Shown here in pieces: positions 31,863 to 44,112 of a stretch of 64,000 nt of DNA. The notes under the pieces were generated by a model, which searched no databases, had not been told where the DNA came from, and saw only the letters and a program-made list of their open reading frames with translations. The translations under genes were made by a program, and so were the position numbers. Position 1 is the first letter of the stretch. Each line of letters opens with the position of its first letter. The DNA comes from Arachis hypogaea. Taxonomy: Eukaryota > Streptophyta > Magnoliopsida > Fabales > Fabaceae. The stretch spans positions 95,500,561 through 95,564,560 of the forward strand of contig NC_092039.1 of NCBI RefSeq assembly GCF_003086295.3, given 5' to 3'.

Positions 31863-32343
31863 AAAGAAAAGAAGAGTAGAAGAAGAAGAAGAGAATTTTG
31901 GTAGAGAAGGAGAGGAGGGGGTTCGGCTATATGAGAGAAGAAGGGGTTTGTGTTGTGTGAAAATGAAGAAGAAAGGAGAGGTATTTATAGGGAGAGGGAG
32001 GGTGGGAGTTCGGTCATTTTGGGTGGGAAAGGGTGGGAAATTGAATTTGAATGTAATGGAGGTAGGTGGGGTTTATGGGGAAGAGTGGTTTGATGTGAAT
32101 GGTGAATGGGGTAATTGGGAAGAGGAATTGAGGTGATTGGTGAAGGTTTTTGGGAAGTGTGACATTGAGAATGAGATTTGGATTAGGAGAGTGTGATTAG
32201 GATTAAAAGAAAAGGTAGGTGGGGATCCTGTGGGGTCCATAGATCCTGAGGTGGGGATCCTGTGGGGTCCACAGATCCTGAGGTGAAAAGAAATACCATT
32301 CATTCACCATATAGGCGTGTAAATTGCCTTCATGCATCATTCT

Positions 32344-32582
32344 GGCGTTCAAACGCCCATTGGTGCATGTTCTGGGCGTTAAACGCCCATGTAATGCATG
32401 TTTCTGGCGTTGAACGCCAGTTTCATGCTTGTTTCTGGCGTTCAGCGCCAGATTGTCCTCTGTGTGTGCATCCTGGCATTAAACGCCAGGATGTAGCTTG
32501 TTTTGGGCGTTCAGCGCCAGAAAGATGCTCTGTTCTGGCGTTGAACGCCAGCCAGATGCATCTTACTGGCGTTGAACGCCAG
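32344..32582. repeat. 31-bp palindrome ladder of element E, eight units
   Basis: Starts at 32344, 32375, 32406, 32437, 32475, 32506, 32537 and 32568: steps 31, 31, 31, 38, 31, 31, 31. Cores include GGCGTTGAACGCC and GGCGTTCAGCGCC, so the central bases vary while the arms mostly hold. Confidence 0.9.
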
Positions 32583-32736
32583 TCTGTGCTGCCTCCAGGG
32601 TGAACAATTTTTTCTTCTGTTTTTGACTCTGTTTTTAATTTTTTTTTTATTTTTTTTGTGACTCCTCATGATCATGTACCTAATTAAACACAAAAATAAC
32701 AAAGAAACAAAATAAAATAAAATTAGATAATTAAAA

Positions 32737-32752
32737 TTGGGTTGCCTCCCAA
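32737..32752 (-). other. Post-gag hairpin, element E
   Basis: TTGGG-AGGCAA-CCCAA on the sense strand, 70 bases after the gag-protease stop. Confidence 0.6.
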
Positions 32753-32819
32753 CAAGCGCTTCTTTAATGTCAATAGCTTGACAGTGGCTCTCATGGAGCC
32801 ACAAGGTGATCAGGTCAAT

Positions 32820-35106
32820 TTAGTGTGTTGTCTCCACACCAAACTTAGAGTTTGGTTGTGGCCTCACAACACCAAACTTAGAGTTTGACTGTGTGGGCTC
32901 TTCTTGACCTTGAACTGAGAGAAGCTCTTCATGCTTACTCTCTTCTGTCACAGAGGGATGGCCATGTGCCTTAAACACAAGGTAGTCCCCATTCAATTGA
33001 AGGACTAACTCTCCTCTGTTGACATCTATCACAGCTTCTGCTGTGGCTAGGAAAGGTCTTCCTAGGATGATGGATTTATCATCTTCCTTCCTAGTGTCTA
33101 GGATTATGAAATCAACAGGGATGTAAAGGCCTTCAACCTTTACTAGCACGTCCTCTACTATTCCATAAGCTTGTCTCACTGACTTATCTGCCAATTGTAA
33201 TGAGAACAAGGCAGGTTGTACCTCAATGATCCCCAGCTTCTCCATTACAGAGAGTGGCATCAGATTTATCCCTGATCCCAGATCACATAGAGCTTTTTCA
33301 AAGCTCATGGTGCCAATGGTGCAAGGTATTAAGAACTTGCCAGGATCTTGTTTCTTTTGAGGTAAAGTTTTCTGAGTCCAAGTATCTAGTTCACTAATGA
33401 GCAGGGGAGGTTCACTTTCCCAAATGTCATTACCAAATAGCTTGGCATTCAGCTTCATGATAGCTCCTAAGTATTGAGCAACTTGCTCTCCAGTCACATC
33501 TTCATCCTCTTCAGAGGATGAATATTCTTCAGAGCTCATGAATGGCAGAAGGAGATCTAATGGAATCTCTATGGTCTCTAGATGAGCCTCAGATTCCTCT
33601 AGATCCTTAATAGGAAACTCCTTCTTGCTTGATGGACGTCCCAGGAGGTCTTCCTCACTAGGATTTTCGTCCTCCTCCTCCTTGATGCATTCGGCCATGT
33701 TGACTAAGTCAATGGCTTTGCACTCTCCTTTTGGATTCTCTTCTGTATTACTTGGGAGAATACTGGGAGGAGTTTCAATAACTTTCTTACTCAGCTGACC
33801 CACTTGTGCCTCCAAATTTCTAATGGAGGATCTGGTTTCATTCATGAAACTGAAAGTGGCCTTTGACAGATCAGAGACTATATTGGCTAAATTAGAATTA
33901 TTTTGATCAGAGTTCTCTGTCTGTTGCTAAGAAGATGATGGATATGGCTTACTATTATTCAGCCTATTGCGTCCACCATTGTTAAAGCCTTGTTGAGGCT
34001 TTTGTTGATCCTTCCAGGAGAAATTTGGATGATTTCTCCATGATGGGTTATAGGTGTTTCCATATGGTTCACCCATGTAATTAACCTCTGCCATGGCAGG
34101 GTTCTCAGGATCATAAGCTTCTTCAGAAGCTGCCTCTCTAGTACTGTTGGCTGCATGTTGCAATCCATTCAGATTTTGAGAGATTATGTTGACCTGTTGA
34201 GTCAACATTTTGTTCTGAGCCAATATGGCATTCAGAGCATCAATTTCAAGAACTCCTTTCTTCTGAGGTACTCCATTATTCACGGAATTCCTCTCAGAGG
34301 TGTACATGAATTGGTTGTTTACAACCATGTCAATGAGTTCTTGAGCCTCTTCAGGCGTTTTCTTCAGGTGAATAGATCCACCTGCAGAATGGTCCAATGA
34401 CATTTTCGAAAATTCAGAGAGACCATAATAGAATATATCTAACATGGTCCATTCTGAAAACATGTCAGATGGACATCTTTTGGTCAGCTGCTTGTATCTT
34501 TCCCAAGCTTCATAGAGGGATTCACCATCTTTTTTGTTTGAAGGTTTGAACATCCACTCTCAGCTTGCTCAGCTTTTGAGGAGGAAAGAATTTATCCAAG
34601 AAGGCAGTGACCAGCTTATCCCATGAGTCCAGGCTATCCTTAGGTTGTGAATCCAACCATATTCTAGCTCTGTCTCTTACAGCAAAAGGGAAAAGCATAA
34701 GTCTGTAGACTTCAGGATCAACTCCATTCGTCTTTACAGTCTCACAGATCTGCAAGAACTCAGTTAAGAACTGATAAGGATCTTCAGATGGAAGTCCATA
34801 AAACTTGCAGTTTTGTTGCATTAATGCAACTAGTTGAGGCTTAAGCTCAAAATTATTGGCTCCAATGGCAGGAATGGAGATGCTTCTTCCATCAAACTTG
34901 GACGTTGGCTTTGTGAAGTCACCAAGCATTCTCCTTGCATTATTATTATTATTATTTTCGGCTGCCATCTCCTTCTCTTGTTCGAAAATTTCTGAAAGGT
35001 TATTTCTGGATTGTTGTAATTTAGCTTCTCTTAATTTTCTCTTCAGAGTCCTTTCAGGTTCTGGATCAACTTTAACAAGAGTGCCTTTATCCCTGCTCCT
35101 GCTCAT
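32820..35106 (-). pseudogene. Gag-protease of element E, one frameshift and one stop
   Basis: ATG at 35106 (MSRSRDKGTLVKVDPEPE), end at 32820. The gag core (FPFAVRDRARIWLDSQPKDS, GESLYEAWERYKQLTKRCP) is split by a frameshift near 34530, in a T run. The later frame has a single TAG at 33927-33929, where D and G read CAG (Gln). The protease is otherwise whole, with ALCDLGSGINLMPLSV and ILGRPFLATAEAVIDV. The tail has two SNSKFG-type repeats. Only two lesions separate it from an open ORF. Confidence 0.88.
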
Positions 35107-36582
35107 ATGAAAGAGAAGAAAACAAGAAAAGAAAGAGGAATCCTCTATGTCACAGTATAGAGATTCCTTTATGTTAGTAGAAGAAGAAGGGGTAGAAGAA
35201 AAGTGTTAGTAATTAAATAATTAAATAGAAGAAGAGAAGAGAGGGAGAGAAATTTTCGAAAATAATTTTGAAGAAGGGGTTAGTAATTTTCGAAAATCAA
35301 AGACAAAATATAATTAAAATTAAAATTTAAAACAAAAAGAATTTTTGAAAAAGAGAGGGAGATATTTTCGAAAATTAGAGAGGGAAAAGTAGTTAGGTGG
35401 TTTTGAAAAAGATAAGAAACAAACAAAAAGTTAGTTAGTTGATTGAAAAAGATTTGAAATCAAATTTTGAAAAAGATAAGAGGAGAAGAAGTTAGATAAG
35501 ATATTTTGAAATCAAATTTTGAAAGAGATAAAATTTTTTTGAAAAAAAGATAAGATAAAAGATAAAAAGATATATTTGAAAAAGATATTTGAAAAAGATT
35601 TAATTTTTAAAATTACTTAACTAACAAGAAACTACAAGATAAGATTCTAGAACTTAAAGATTGAACCTTTCTTAACAAGAAAGTAACAAACTTCTAATTT
35701 TTGAACCAATCACATTAATTGTTAGCTTAATTTTCGAAAATTTAATAAAAAGATAAGAAAAAGATTTTGAAAATATTTTGAAAAATAATTTTTGAAATTT
35801 TCGAAAATTATATAAAAAAAATGAAAAAGATATGATTTTTGAAAAAGATTTTGAAAAGATAAGATTTTTAAAATTAGAATTTTGACTTGACTTGTAAAAA
35901 ACAACTAATTTTGAAAATTTTTGACCAAGTCAACCCAAAATTTCGAAAATTTGGAGGAAAATAAGGAAAAGATATTTTTTTGATTTTTGAAAATTTAATG
36001 AAAAACACAAAAATGACCCAAAACATGAAAATTTTGGATCAAGACACAAGATGCATGCAAGAATGCTATGAATGTCAAGATGAACATCAAGAACACTTTG
36101 AAGATCATGATGAACATCAAGAACATAATTTTGAAAAATTTTTGATGCAAAGAAAACATGCAAGACACCAAACTTAGAAATCTTTGATGCATGAAAAATA
36201 TGAATGCAAAAATGCACATGAAAAACAACAAAAGACACAACAAGAAATCATCAAGATCAAACAAGAAGACTTGTCAAGAACAACTTGAAGATCATGAAGA
36301 ACACTATGAATGCATGAGATTTTCGAAAATTGCAAGAAAAATTTTTAAAAGCATGCAATTGACACCAAACTTAAAAATTAACATAAGACTCAAACAAGAA
36401 ACACAAAATATTTTTGGTTTTTATGATTTTATGATTTTTTTTGTATTTTTATTAATTTTTTCGAAAAACATTTTTTTGAAAAACGAAAAAGAAAAGAAAA
36501 AAAATTTTGAAAAAGCTTTTGAAAAGAAAATTACCTAATCTGAGCAACAAGATGAACCGTCAGTTGTCCATACTCGAACAAT
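35107..36582 (-). other. Leader of element E
   Basis: A/T-rich with TTTTTCAAAATC-type repeats (35260-35960). Nearer the primer site there are tandem GATGAACATCAAGAACA phrases (36078-36125). Two ACACCAAACTTA motifs lie near 36167 and 36362. It lacks the triplicated hairpin unit of D and G. Confidence 0.55.
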
Positions 36583-36599
36583 CCCCGGCAACGGCGCCA
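36583..36599 (-). promoter_or_regulatory. Primer binding site, element E
   Basis: TGGCGCCGTTGCCGGGG on the sense strand, six bases from the LTR. It fits the 3' end of plant tRNA-Asp (recalled). Confidence 0.88.
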
Positions 36600-36605
36600 A
36601 AAACT

Positions 36606-38398
36606 TGGTGGACGAAATTGTGATCATATTCATTGTAATTGGATTTTAGAAATTGGCACGAGTGGACACAACTCCGTTCAACTAACCAGCAAGTGTACTA
36701 GGTCGTCCAAGTAATAAACCTTACGTGAGTAAGGGTCGATCCCACAGAGATTGTTGGTATGAAGCAAGCTATGGTCACCTTGCAAATCTCAGTTAGGCAG
36801 AAAAAAGGGGAATTGTGATTATTGGAATAAATAATAAAAAGGAATAATAAAAGGGATAGAATACTTATGCAGATTCATTGGTGGGAATTTCAGATAAGTG
36901 GATGGAGATGCTGTAGAGCCCAAGGACGCCTGCTCTCCTATTGCTTCTACTCAATCCTTCTTACTCCTTTCCATGGCAAGCTTTGTATAGGGGTTCACCA
37001 TCAACTGTGGCTACTTTCATCCTCTCGGGAAAATGATCCTATGCGGTTGTCAGTCGCACGGCTAATCGTCTGGAGGCATCACCCATGGCTGATGGCTACA
37101 TCCCATCCTCGCAGTGAAAACTAATGCTCACGCACTCTGTCACAGTACGGCTAATCACCGGTTGGTTCCCGCTCCTACTAGAATAGAATCCATTGATTCT
37201 TTTGCGTCTGTCACTAACGCCCGGCAGGTTACAAGTTTGAAGCACGTCACAGTCACTCATTACCGGAATCCTACTCGGAATACCACAGACAAGGTTAGAC
37301 TTTCCGGATTCCCAGGATCCTACTCGGAATACCACAGACAAGGTGAGACTTTCCGGATCCTCATAAATGCCGCCATCTATCTAGCTTATACCACGAAGAT
37401 TCTGTTGGGGAATCTAAGAGATACACATTCAAGCTCTGTTTCATGTAGAACGGAAGTGGTTGTCAATCACGCGCGTTCATAAGTGAGAATGATAATGAGG
37501 GTAATCTGACTCATAACATTCATCATGTTCTTGGGTACGAATGAATATCTTGGAATAAGAATAAGAGAGATTTGAATAAAAGATAATAGAATTTCATTAA
37601 TACTTGAGGTACAGCAGAGCTCCACACCCTTAATCTATGGTGTGCAGAAATTCCACCGTTGAAAATACATAAGTAAAAGAGGTTCAGGCATAGCCGAATG
37701 GCCAGCCCCTCTAACGTGATCAATGATCTCTTAGGATGAAGAATAAAACAAAACTGAGACCAAAGATGTCTAATACAATAGTTTAATGTCCTATTTATAC
37801 TAGACTAGCTACTAGGGTTTACATGAGTAAGTAATTGATGCATAAATCCACTTCCGGGGCCCACTTGGTGTATGCTTGGGCTGAGCTTGATTAATTCACG
37901 AGCTGAGGCATCTCTTGGAGTTGAACTCTGAGTTATGACGTGTTTTGGGCGTTCAACTCAGGATCATGACGTTTTTCTGGCGTTTAACTCCAGACAGCAG
38001 CGTGTACTTGGCGTTCAACGCCAAGTTACGTCGTCATTCTTCGAATAAAGTATGGACTATTATATATTGCTGGAAAGCCCTGGATGTCTACTTTCCAACG
38101 CCGTTGAGAACGCGCCAATTGGAGTTCGGTAGCTCCAGAAAATCCATTTCGAGTGCAGGGAGGTCAGATTCCAACAGCATCAGCAGTCCTTTTGTCAGCC
38201 TTCTTCAGAGTTTTGCTCAAATCCCTCAATTTCAGTCAGAATTTACCTGAAATCACAGAAAAACACACAAACTCATAGTAAAGTCCAGAAATGTGAATTT
38301 AACATAAAAACTAATGAAAACATCCCTAAAAGTAGCTCAAACTTACTAAAAACTATATAAAAACAATGCCAAAAAGCGTATAAATTATCCGCTCATCA
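36606..38398 (-). repeat. 5' LTR of element E
   Basis: 1793 bp. TATA box TATAAATAG at 37799-37791 on the sense strand. Shared LTR module at 38054-38167. Confidence 0.95.
37791..37799 (-). promoter_or_regulatory. TATA box in the 5' LTR of E
   Basis: TATAAATAG on the sense strand, a strong plant TATA match. It is conserved in position with D, G and B. Confidence 0.65.
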
Positions 38399-38403
38399 GT
38401 AAT

Positions 38404-39351
38404 GTTGGATGCATTTTGCAAACCATTCAGACTCTAAGAAATCATATTGACTTGCTGAGTCAACATTTTGTTCTGAGCCAATATGGCATTCAGAGCATCA
38501 ATTTCAAGAACTCCCTTCCTCTGAGGCGTCCCATTACTCACAGGATTCCTCTCAGAGGTGTACATGAACTGGTTATTTGCCACCATTTCAATGAGTTTCT
38601 AAGCTTCTACAGGCATTTTCTTCAGGTGAATAGATCTACCTGCAGAATGGTCCAATGACATCTTAGACCATTCAGACAGACCATCATAGAATATATCCAG
38701 GATGGTCCATTCTGAGAGCATGTCAGAAGGACACTTTTTGGTCAGTTGCTTGTATCTTTCCCAAGCTTCATAGAGGGATTCACCTTCTTTCTGCCTGAAG
38801 GTTTGAACATCCACTCTAAGCTTGCCCAGCTTTTGAGGAGGAAAGAATTTGGCTAAGAAAGCCGTGACTAGCTTATCCCAAGAGTTCAGGCTATCTCTAG
38901 GTTGAAAGTTCAACCATATTCTAGCTCTGTCTCTTATATCAAAAGGGAAAAGCATAAGCTTATAGACCTCGGGATCAACTCCATTGGTCTTAATAGTATC
39001 ACAGATCTGCAAGAATTCAGTTAAGAACTGAAAAGGATCTTCTGATGGAAGTCCATAAAACTTGCAATTCTGTTGCATCAGAGAAACTAATTGAGGCTTT
39101 AGCTCAAAATTGTTTGCTCCAATGGCAGGGATTGAGATGCTTCTTCCATGGAAGTTGGAATTTGGTGCAGTAAAGTCAGCAAGCATCTTCCTTGCATTGT
39201 TGTTGGGTTCGGCCATTACTTCTTTTTCGAGATTCTTTGTAAGATTTTCTCTGGATTGTTGTGCTTTAGCTTCTCTTAGCTTCGTCTTCAGAGTCCTTTC
39301 AGGTTCAATGGCAGCTTCAACAAGAATGTTCTTGTCCTTGTTCCTGCTCAT
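38404..39351 (-). pseudogene. Gag of element B, N-terminal part
   Basis: ATG at 39351 (MSRNKDKNILVEAAIEPE). The gag core is present (NNFELKPQLVSLMQQNC, GESLYEAWERYKQLTKKCP, FYDGLSEWSKMSLDHS). TAG codons near 38598 and 38438 replace Gln codons of the relatives. The frame otherwise runs to the insertion point of element E and continues at 27835. Confidence 0.85.
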
Positions 39352-40878
39352 ATGAAAAAAAAGAGGACAGAAAAGAAAAGGAATCCTCTATGTCACAGTA
39401 TAGAGATTCCTTTATGTGAGTAGAAGAAGAAAAGAATAGAAGAATGATGTAGAGAGAATGGATGAAGAATTCGAACACAAAGAGGGAAGAGAAGAGGGTT
39501 CGAATTATGAGTAGAAGAGAAGTGTTAGTAGATAAATAAAATAATTAGAAATAGATGAGAGAGAAAGGGAATTCGAATATTAACTAAAAAAGAAGAAAAA
39601 TATTTTTGTTTTTGTTTTAAAAATTAGTTAGTATTCAAAAATTAAGAAAAGCAATAAAATTAAAAGTTAAAATAATTAGTTAATTAAAAAGAATTTTGAA
39701 AAAGAAGTTAATGATTTTCGAAAATTAGAGAGAGAAAAGTAGTTAGGTGGTTTTAAAAAAGATAAGAATTTTAAAATCAAACAAAATGTTAAGTAGTTAA
39801 TTGAAAAAGATTTGAAAATCAATTTTGGAAAGATAAGAAGTTAGAAAAGATTTTGAAATTGATTTTAAAAAAGATATGATTTGAAAAAGATATATTTGAA
39901 AAGATATGATTGAAAAGATATGATTGAAATTTATTTTGAAAAAGATTTAATTTTTAAAATCAGAATTAATGACCTGACTCACAAGAAATCAAAAGATATG
40001 ATTTTAAAATTTAAAGTTTGAATCTTTCTTAACAAGAAAGTAACAAACTTGAAATTTTTGAATCAAAACATTAATTATTAGTATTAATTTTGAAAAATAT
40101 GAGGTGAAAATAGAAAAAAGATTTTGAAAAGTTTTGAAAAAAGATTTTTGAAGATTTTCAAAAAACAAAGGAAAAAAAAAAGAAAAATATTTGATTTTGA
40201 AAAAGATTTTGAAATTCAAATCTTGACTTGACTAACAAGAAAAGATATTTTTTATTTTTTTTAATTTTTAATGAGGAGAGAGAAAAATACAAAAATGACT
40301 CAAAACATGAAAATGTTGGATCAAAACCAATGATGCATGCAAGAACACTTTGAATGTCAAGATGAACACCAAGAACACTTTGAAGATTATGATGAACATC
40401 AAGAACTTATGTTTGAAAAATTTTCAAGGATAGAAAAACATGCAAGACACCAAACTTAGAAATTTTTAATACTTAGAAACTAACAAACTAAAAATGCATA
40501 TGAAAAACAAGGTAAGACACAAAACAAGAAAATATGAAGATCAAACAAGAAGACTCATTAAGAACAACTTGACGATCATGAAGAATGCAATAGCTGAATT
40601 TTCGAAAAAAAAAATTTAGAAAATTTAAAACATGCAAAACACCAAACTTAAAAATTGACACTAGACTCAAACAAGAAACACAAAATATTTTTGGTTTTTA
40701 TAATTTTATTAAATTTTTTTTGAATTTTTTTTAAAATTATTTTGGATAAATGAAAAAGAAGAAAAATTTTTGAAAGATTTTTGAAAACTTTTTGAAAATA
40801 AAATAAAGGTTGAAACAAGAAGAAAATTACCTAATCTAAGCAACAAGATGAACCGTTAGTTGTCCAAACCCGAATAAT
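39352..40878 (-). other. Leader of element B
   Basis: A/T-rich, with TTTTTCAAAATC-type repeats at 39560-40260, tandem GATGAACAYCAAGAAC phrases at 40361-40410 and ACACCAAACTTA motifs near 40447 and 40639. Noncoding. Confidence 0.55.
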
Positions 40879-40895
40879 CCCCAGCAACGGCGCCA
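40879..40895 (-). promoter_or_regulatory. Primer binding site, element B
   Basis: TGGCGCCGTTGCTGGGG on the sense strand, one change from the site of E and G. Confidence 0.85.
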
Positions 40896-40901
40896 AAAAC
40901 T

Positions 40902-41626
40902 TGGTGCACGAAATTGTGATCTCAATGGCGCCAACAACTTGGTACGCACAATTGTAATCTCAACTCTTTCTCACAACTTCGCACAACTAACCAGCAAGTG
41001 CACTGGGTCGTCCAAGTAATAAACCTTACGTGAGTAAGGGTCGATCCCATGGAGATTGTCGGCTTGAAGCAAGCTATGGTCATCTTGTAAATCTCAGTCA
41101 GGCGGATTCAAATGGTTATGGATTTTTGATAATTCAAATATAAGTAAACATAAAATAAAGATAGAGATACTTATGTAATTCATTGGTGGGAATTTCAGAT
41201 AAGCGTATGGAGATGCGTTATTCCTTCTAAATCTCTGCTTTCCTACTGTCTTCGTCCAATCATTCATACTCCTTTCCATGGCAAGATGTATGTTCGGGCA
41301 TCACCGTTGTCAATGGCTACCTCCCGTCCTCTCAGTGGAAATGGTCCGGCTACGGGTTACGTAGGGCTAATCATCTGTCGGTTCTCGATCGTGTCGGAAT
41401 AAGATCCATTGATCCTTTTGCGCACTGTCACTGCGCCCAACACTCGCGAGTTTGAAGCTCGTCACAATCATCCCATCCCAGATCCTACTCGGAATACCAC
41501 ATACAAGGTTTAGACTTTTCGGATCTCAAGAATGCTGCCAATTGATTCTAGCTTATACCACGAAGACTCTGATTTCACGGAATGGAAGGCTTTGTTGTCA
41601 GGAGAGGCAACCATGCGTCGTGGACC
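40902..41626 (-). repeat. 5' LTR of element B, first fragment
   Basis: Matches 3706-4431 of the 3' LTR and is cut by element F. A primer-site-like fragment (ATGGCGCCAACAACTTGGT) is embedded near 40926-40945. Confidence 0.88.
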
Positions 41627-42558
41627 TTGAAGGAAAGCATATGAAATCTATAAACACTTGGAAGGCAATAAAAGGAAAGCATATGAAATCTATAACAAGA
41701 ATGAAATCTAACAACAATTATTGCAATGAATTAACAACAACTATCAAAAGAAGCATAATTATTATGGATTACCTTGAATTGAATGGAAAGAAAATAGAAG
41801 AAACAAAAGTAGATCTACAACAACACACAAAAGCATCATAAAGGAAATTACAACAAAAGAATAGAAGAAGAATGAATGTAACAACAAGGAATTAAGAAGA
41901 AGAGTAGAAGAGAGCATGAATCAAAACCTAGATCTAAGAACTAAACCTAATCTTAATCCTAATCCTAGAGAGAAGTGACACCTTCTCTCTCTAAAACTAA
42001 CTCTAAACTAATCCTAATGAGTGTGAATGATCAAAAGTCTAGAATCCTCCTTTGCTCTTCACTCCTTGGCTTTAAATAGCAGTTTAGGTGCCAAAGTTGG
42101 TTGGGATTAGGCCCCACAACTCTTGAGAATTCGTTGGGCGCGAATTCACTTAAAAATCAAGTATCAGCATCGACGTGTATGCGCACAGCACGCGTACGCG
42201 TCCATGGGCCATTTCGCAAAGTGCGTGTAAGCGCCTAGTGCGCGTGCGCGTCCATGGGCGAGTTCAATTCTTTGGCTTTTCATGATCTTCTCCACTTTGT
42301 ATGCTTTTCCTTCACTCCTTTGATCCTTCCCTAGCCCTTTTCAATCTGAAATCACTTAACAAACAAATCAAGGCATCTAGTAGAATCAAAAGTGAATTAA
42401 AATTAACTAATTTAAGGTCTAGAAAGCATGTTTTCACACTTAAGCACAAATTAAGGGACAATCATGAAACCATGCTATTTCATCGAATAAATGTGGGTAA
42501 AAGGTGATAAAATCATCTAAAATCAATACAAGATAAACCCTAAATATGGGGTTTATCA
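41627..42558 (-). repeat. Truncated 3' LTR of element F
   Basis: From about 41652 it aligns with 62323-62906. The outer 580 bp present in the other LTR are missing. A phrase of about 21 bp (GGAAAGCATATGAAATCTAT) occurs twice at the broken end (41633 and 41674). It carries about 330 bp (around 41890-42220) that the 5' LTR has lost. Inner edge: GATAAACCC/GGGTTTATC inverted repeat. Confidence 0.8.
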
Positions 42559-42595
42559 ACCTCCCCACACTTAAACCAAGCATGTCCTCATGCTT
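42559..42595 (-). other. Polypurine tract and AGGA-loop hairpin, element F
   Basis: AAGCATG-AGGA-CATGCTT on the sense strand (42595-42578), a perfect seven-pair stem, then GTTTAAGTGTGGGGAGGT to the LTR edge. Confidence 0.85.
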
Positions 42596-44081
42596 AAACT
42601 AAGAATGAATTAAAGGGCATGGCATTTATTCAATGGAAACTAACTAAATGCAATCTACCTATATGCAACTATCTACATGAATGCAATTGCTTGGTCAAAA
42701 TAAATCAATTCCCAAAAAGCATATATGCACAAGGGCTAAGGACTAGAAAGTCTAGTCCACAATTGAATTGAGTTATTAAATATTTTTACAAACTTGCATG
42801 AAAGGAGATGATCATAGGTGGAAACATGTAATTGAGCATCAAACCCTCACCTGATGTATTTGCACTCTATTCGCTCAAGTGTTTAGGGTTGATTCACTCA
42901 ATTCTCCCCTAATCATGCTCTCTAAGATTTGTTTTTCTTCTAACAATCGACATATATTTCATGCATACATACAATTATCATGAGGTCTTTTCATTGGTTG
43001 TAATGGGGTTAGGGTCAAGGTAGGATGCATATTTGGTCAAGTGAGCTTGAAATTTGAATCTTTGATAAGCTTAAACTTCCCACCTAACCTATGACATCCT
43101 ATACAATTAAGTTCTAACCTAACTACCCATTTTTCACTTTTTCACATACTCATGTATTTTTTTTCATTTCACAACACATATGCATTGATTTTATTGAGCT
43201 TTACCTTGCTTTGGGGCATTTTTGTCTCCTTTTTATTTCTTTCTTTTTCTTTGTTTCTTTCTTTTTCTATTTTTTTCTTTTCTTTTCCATGCTCTTCTTT
43301 TTGTTTCTTTTTTTTGTTTTGTTTTTCTCATTTTTTTCTTTCTTTCAAATTATATACAAGAACATCAATGCATAAGGTCTATACATTTTATCAATACATG
43401 AGCATGTACCCAATTCCCAATAATTTCAATGAAAATATAAAACTACCCTTTTATACCCCCAATGTCCCAAGATTCCCACACTTGAATGATACTCACACAC
43501 TAGCCTAAGCTAATCGAAGATCCAAATAAGGACATTTATTATTTTTCGCTTTAAGGCTTGTAATGTGCTAAATTAAGAACAAAGTGGGTTAAGCGTAGGC
43601 TCAAATTGGCTAACAATGGAAGATCAAAAGTAAGGCTATTTGGGTAAGCGAGCTAATGAAATAATGGCCTCAATCATATAAATGCATGAATACACAAAAT
43701 AATGGACATAGAGAATCAAACAAATCAAAGATTACAATCATAGAAAGAGAATAATACACACAAGAAGGAAAAATAAGTGGTTATAAGATGTAACCACACA
43801 ATTAGGCTCAAATCTCACTTGCTTGTGTTCTTAGCTCAAAAACATGATCCACAATATATGTAATTCAAGCAAGTTTTATGAAAAAGTTTTCTCTCAAATC
43901 AATGGAGGTGCCCTATAGATAGAAATCTCGAAAAATTTCATTATTTTGACTAAGCTTATTGTGTTATATATGCAAAAGTACGAGAATGCAAGTAAAAATC
44001 CTAGAAACCTAAAATGAAATGCAAAAGTGTTGGGATTAGAACTTGTCACCCAAAATCGCTGACCAGTCGAACGACCTACCC
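42596..44081 (-). other. Noncoding 3' region of element F
   Basis: Homologous to 1285-2571 (A) and 20908-22342 (C). The hairpin GTGGTTA-CATCTTA-TAACCAC on the sense strand is at 43797-43777. It includes a T-rich run at 43210-43360. Confidence 0.6.
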
Positions 44082-44112
44082 ACACTTAAAAGTTTGCACC
44101 ATGCTCGGTGCA
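44082..44112 (-). other. Internal hairpin plus purine motif of element F
   Basis: TGCACCG-AGCA-TGGTGCA on the sense strand (44112-44095), then ACTTTTAAGTGTGGG. Equivalent to 20869-20907 of C. Confidence 0.6.

Larger units (their letters stand above)
27836..38398 (-). mobile_element. Element E, young non-autonomous gag-protease LTR retrotransposon
   Basis: Complete - strand element of 10563 bp inserted in the gag of element B. LTRs of 1793 bp each differ at about 11 sites by eye. The flanking 5-mers are GTACT (27831-27835) and GTAAT (38399-38403). Same plan as D and G. Gag-protease has one frameshift and one stop, and the env-position ORF has one frameshift. No pol. The LTR subfamily differs from D and G (TGGTGGACG edge on the + strand). 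Confidence 0.92.

Noticed and set aside
36583..36599. tRNA gene fragment
   Set aside because: It matches only the complement of a tRNA 3' end beside an LTR, so it is a primer binding site.
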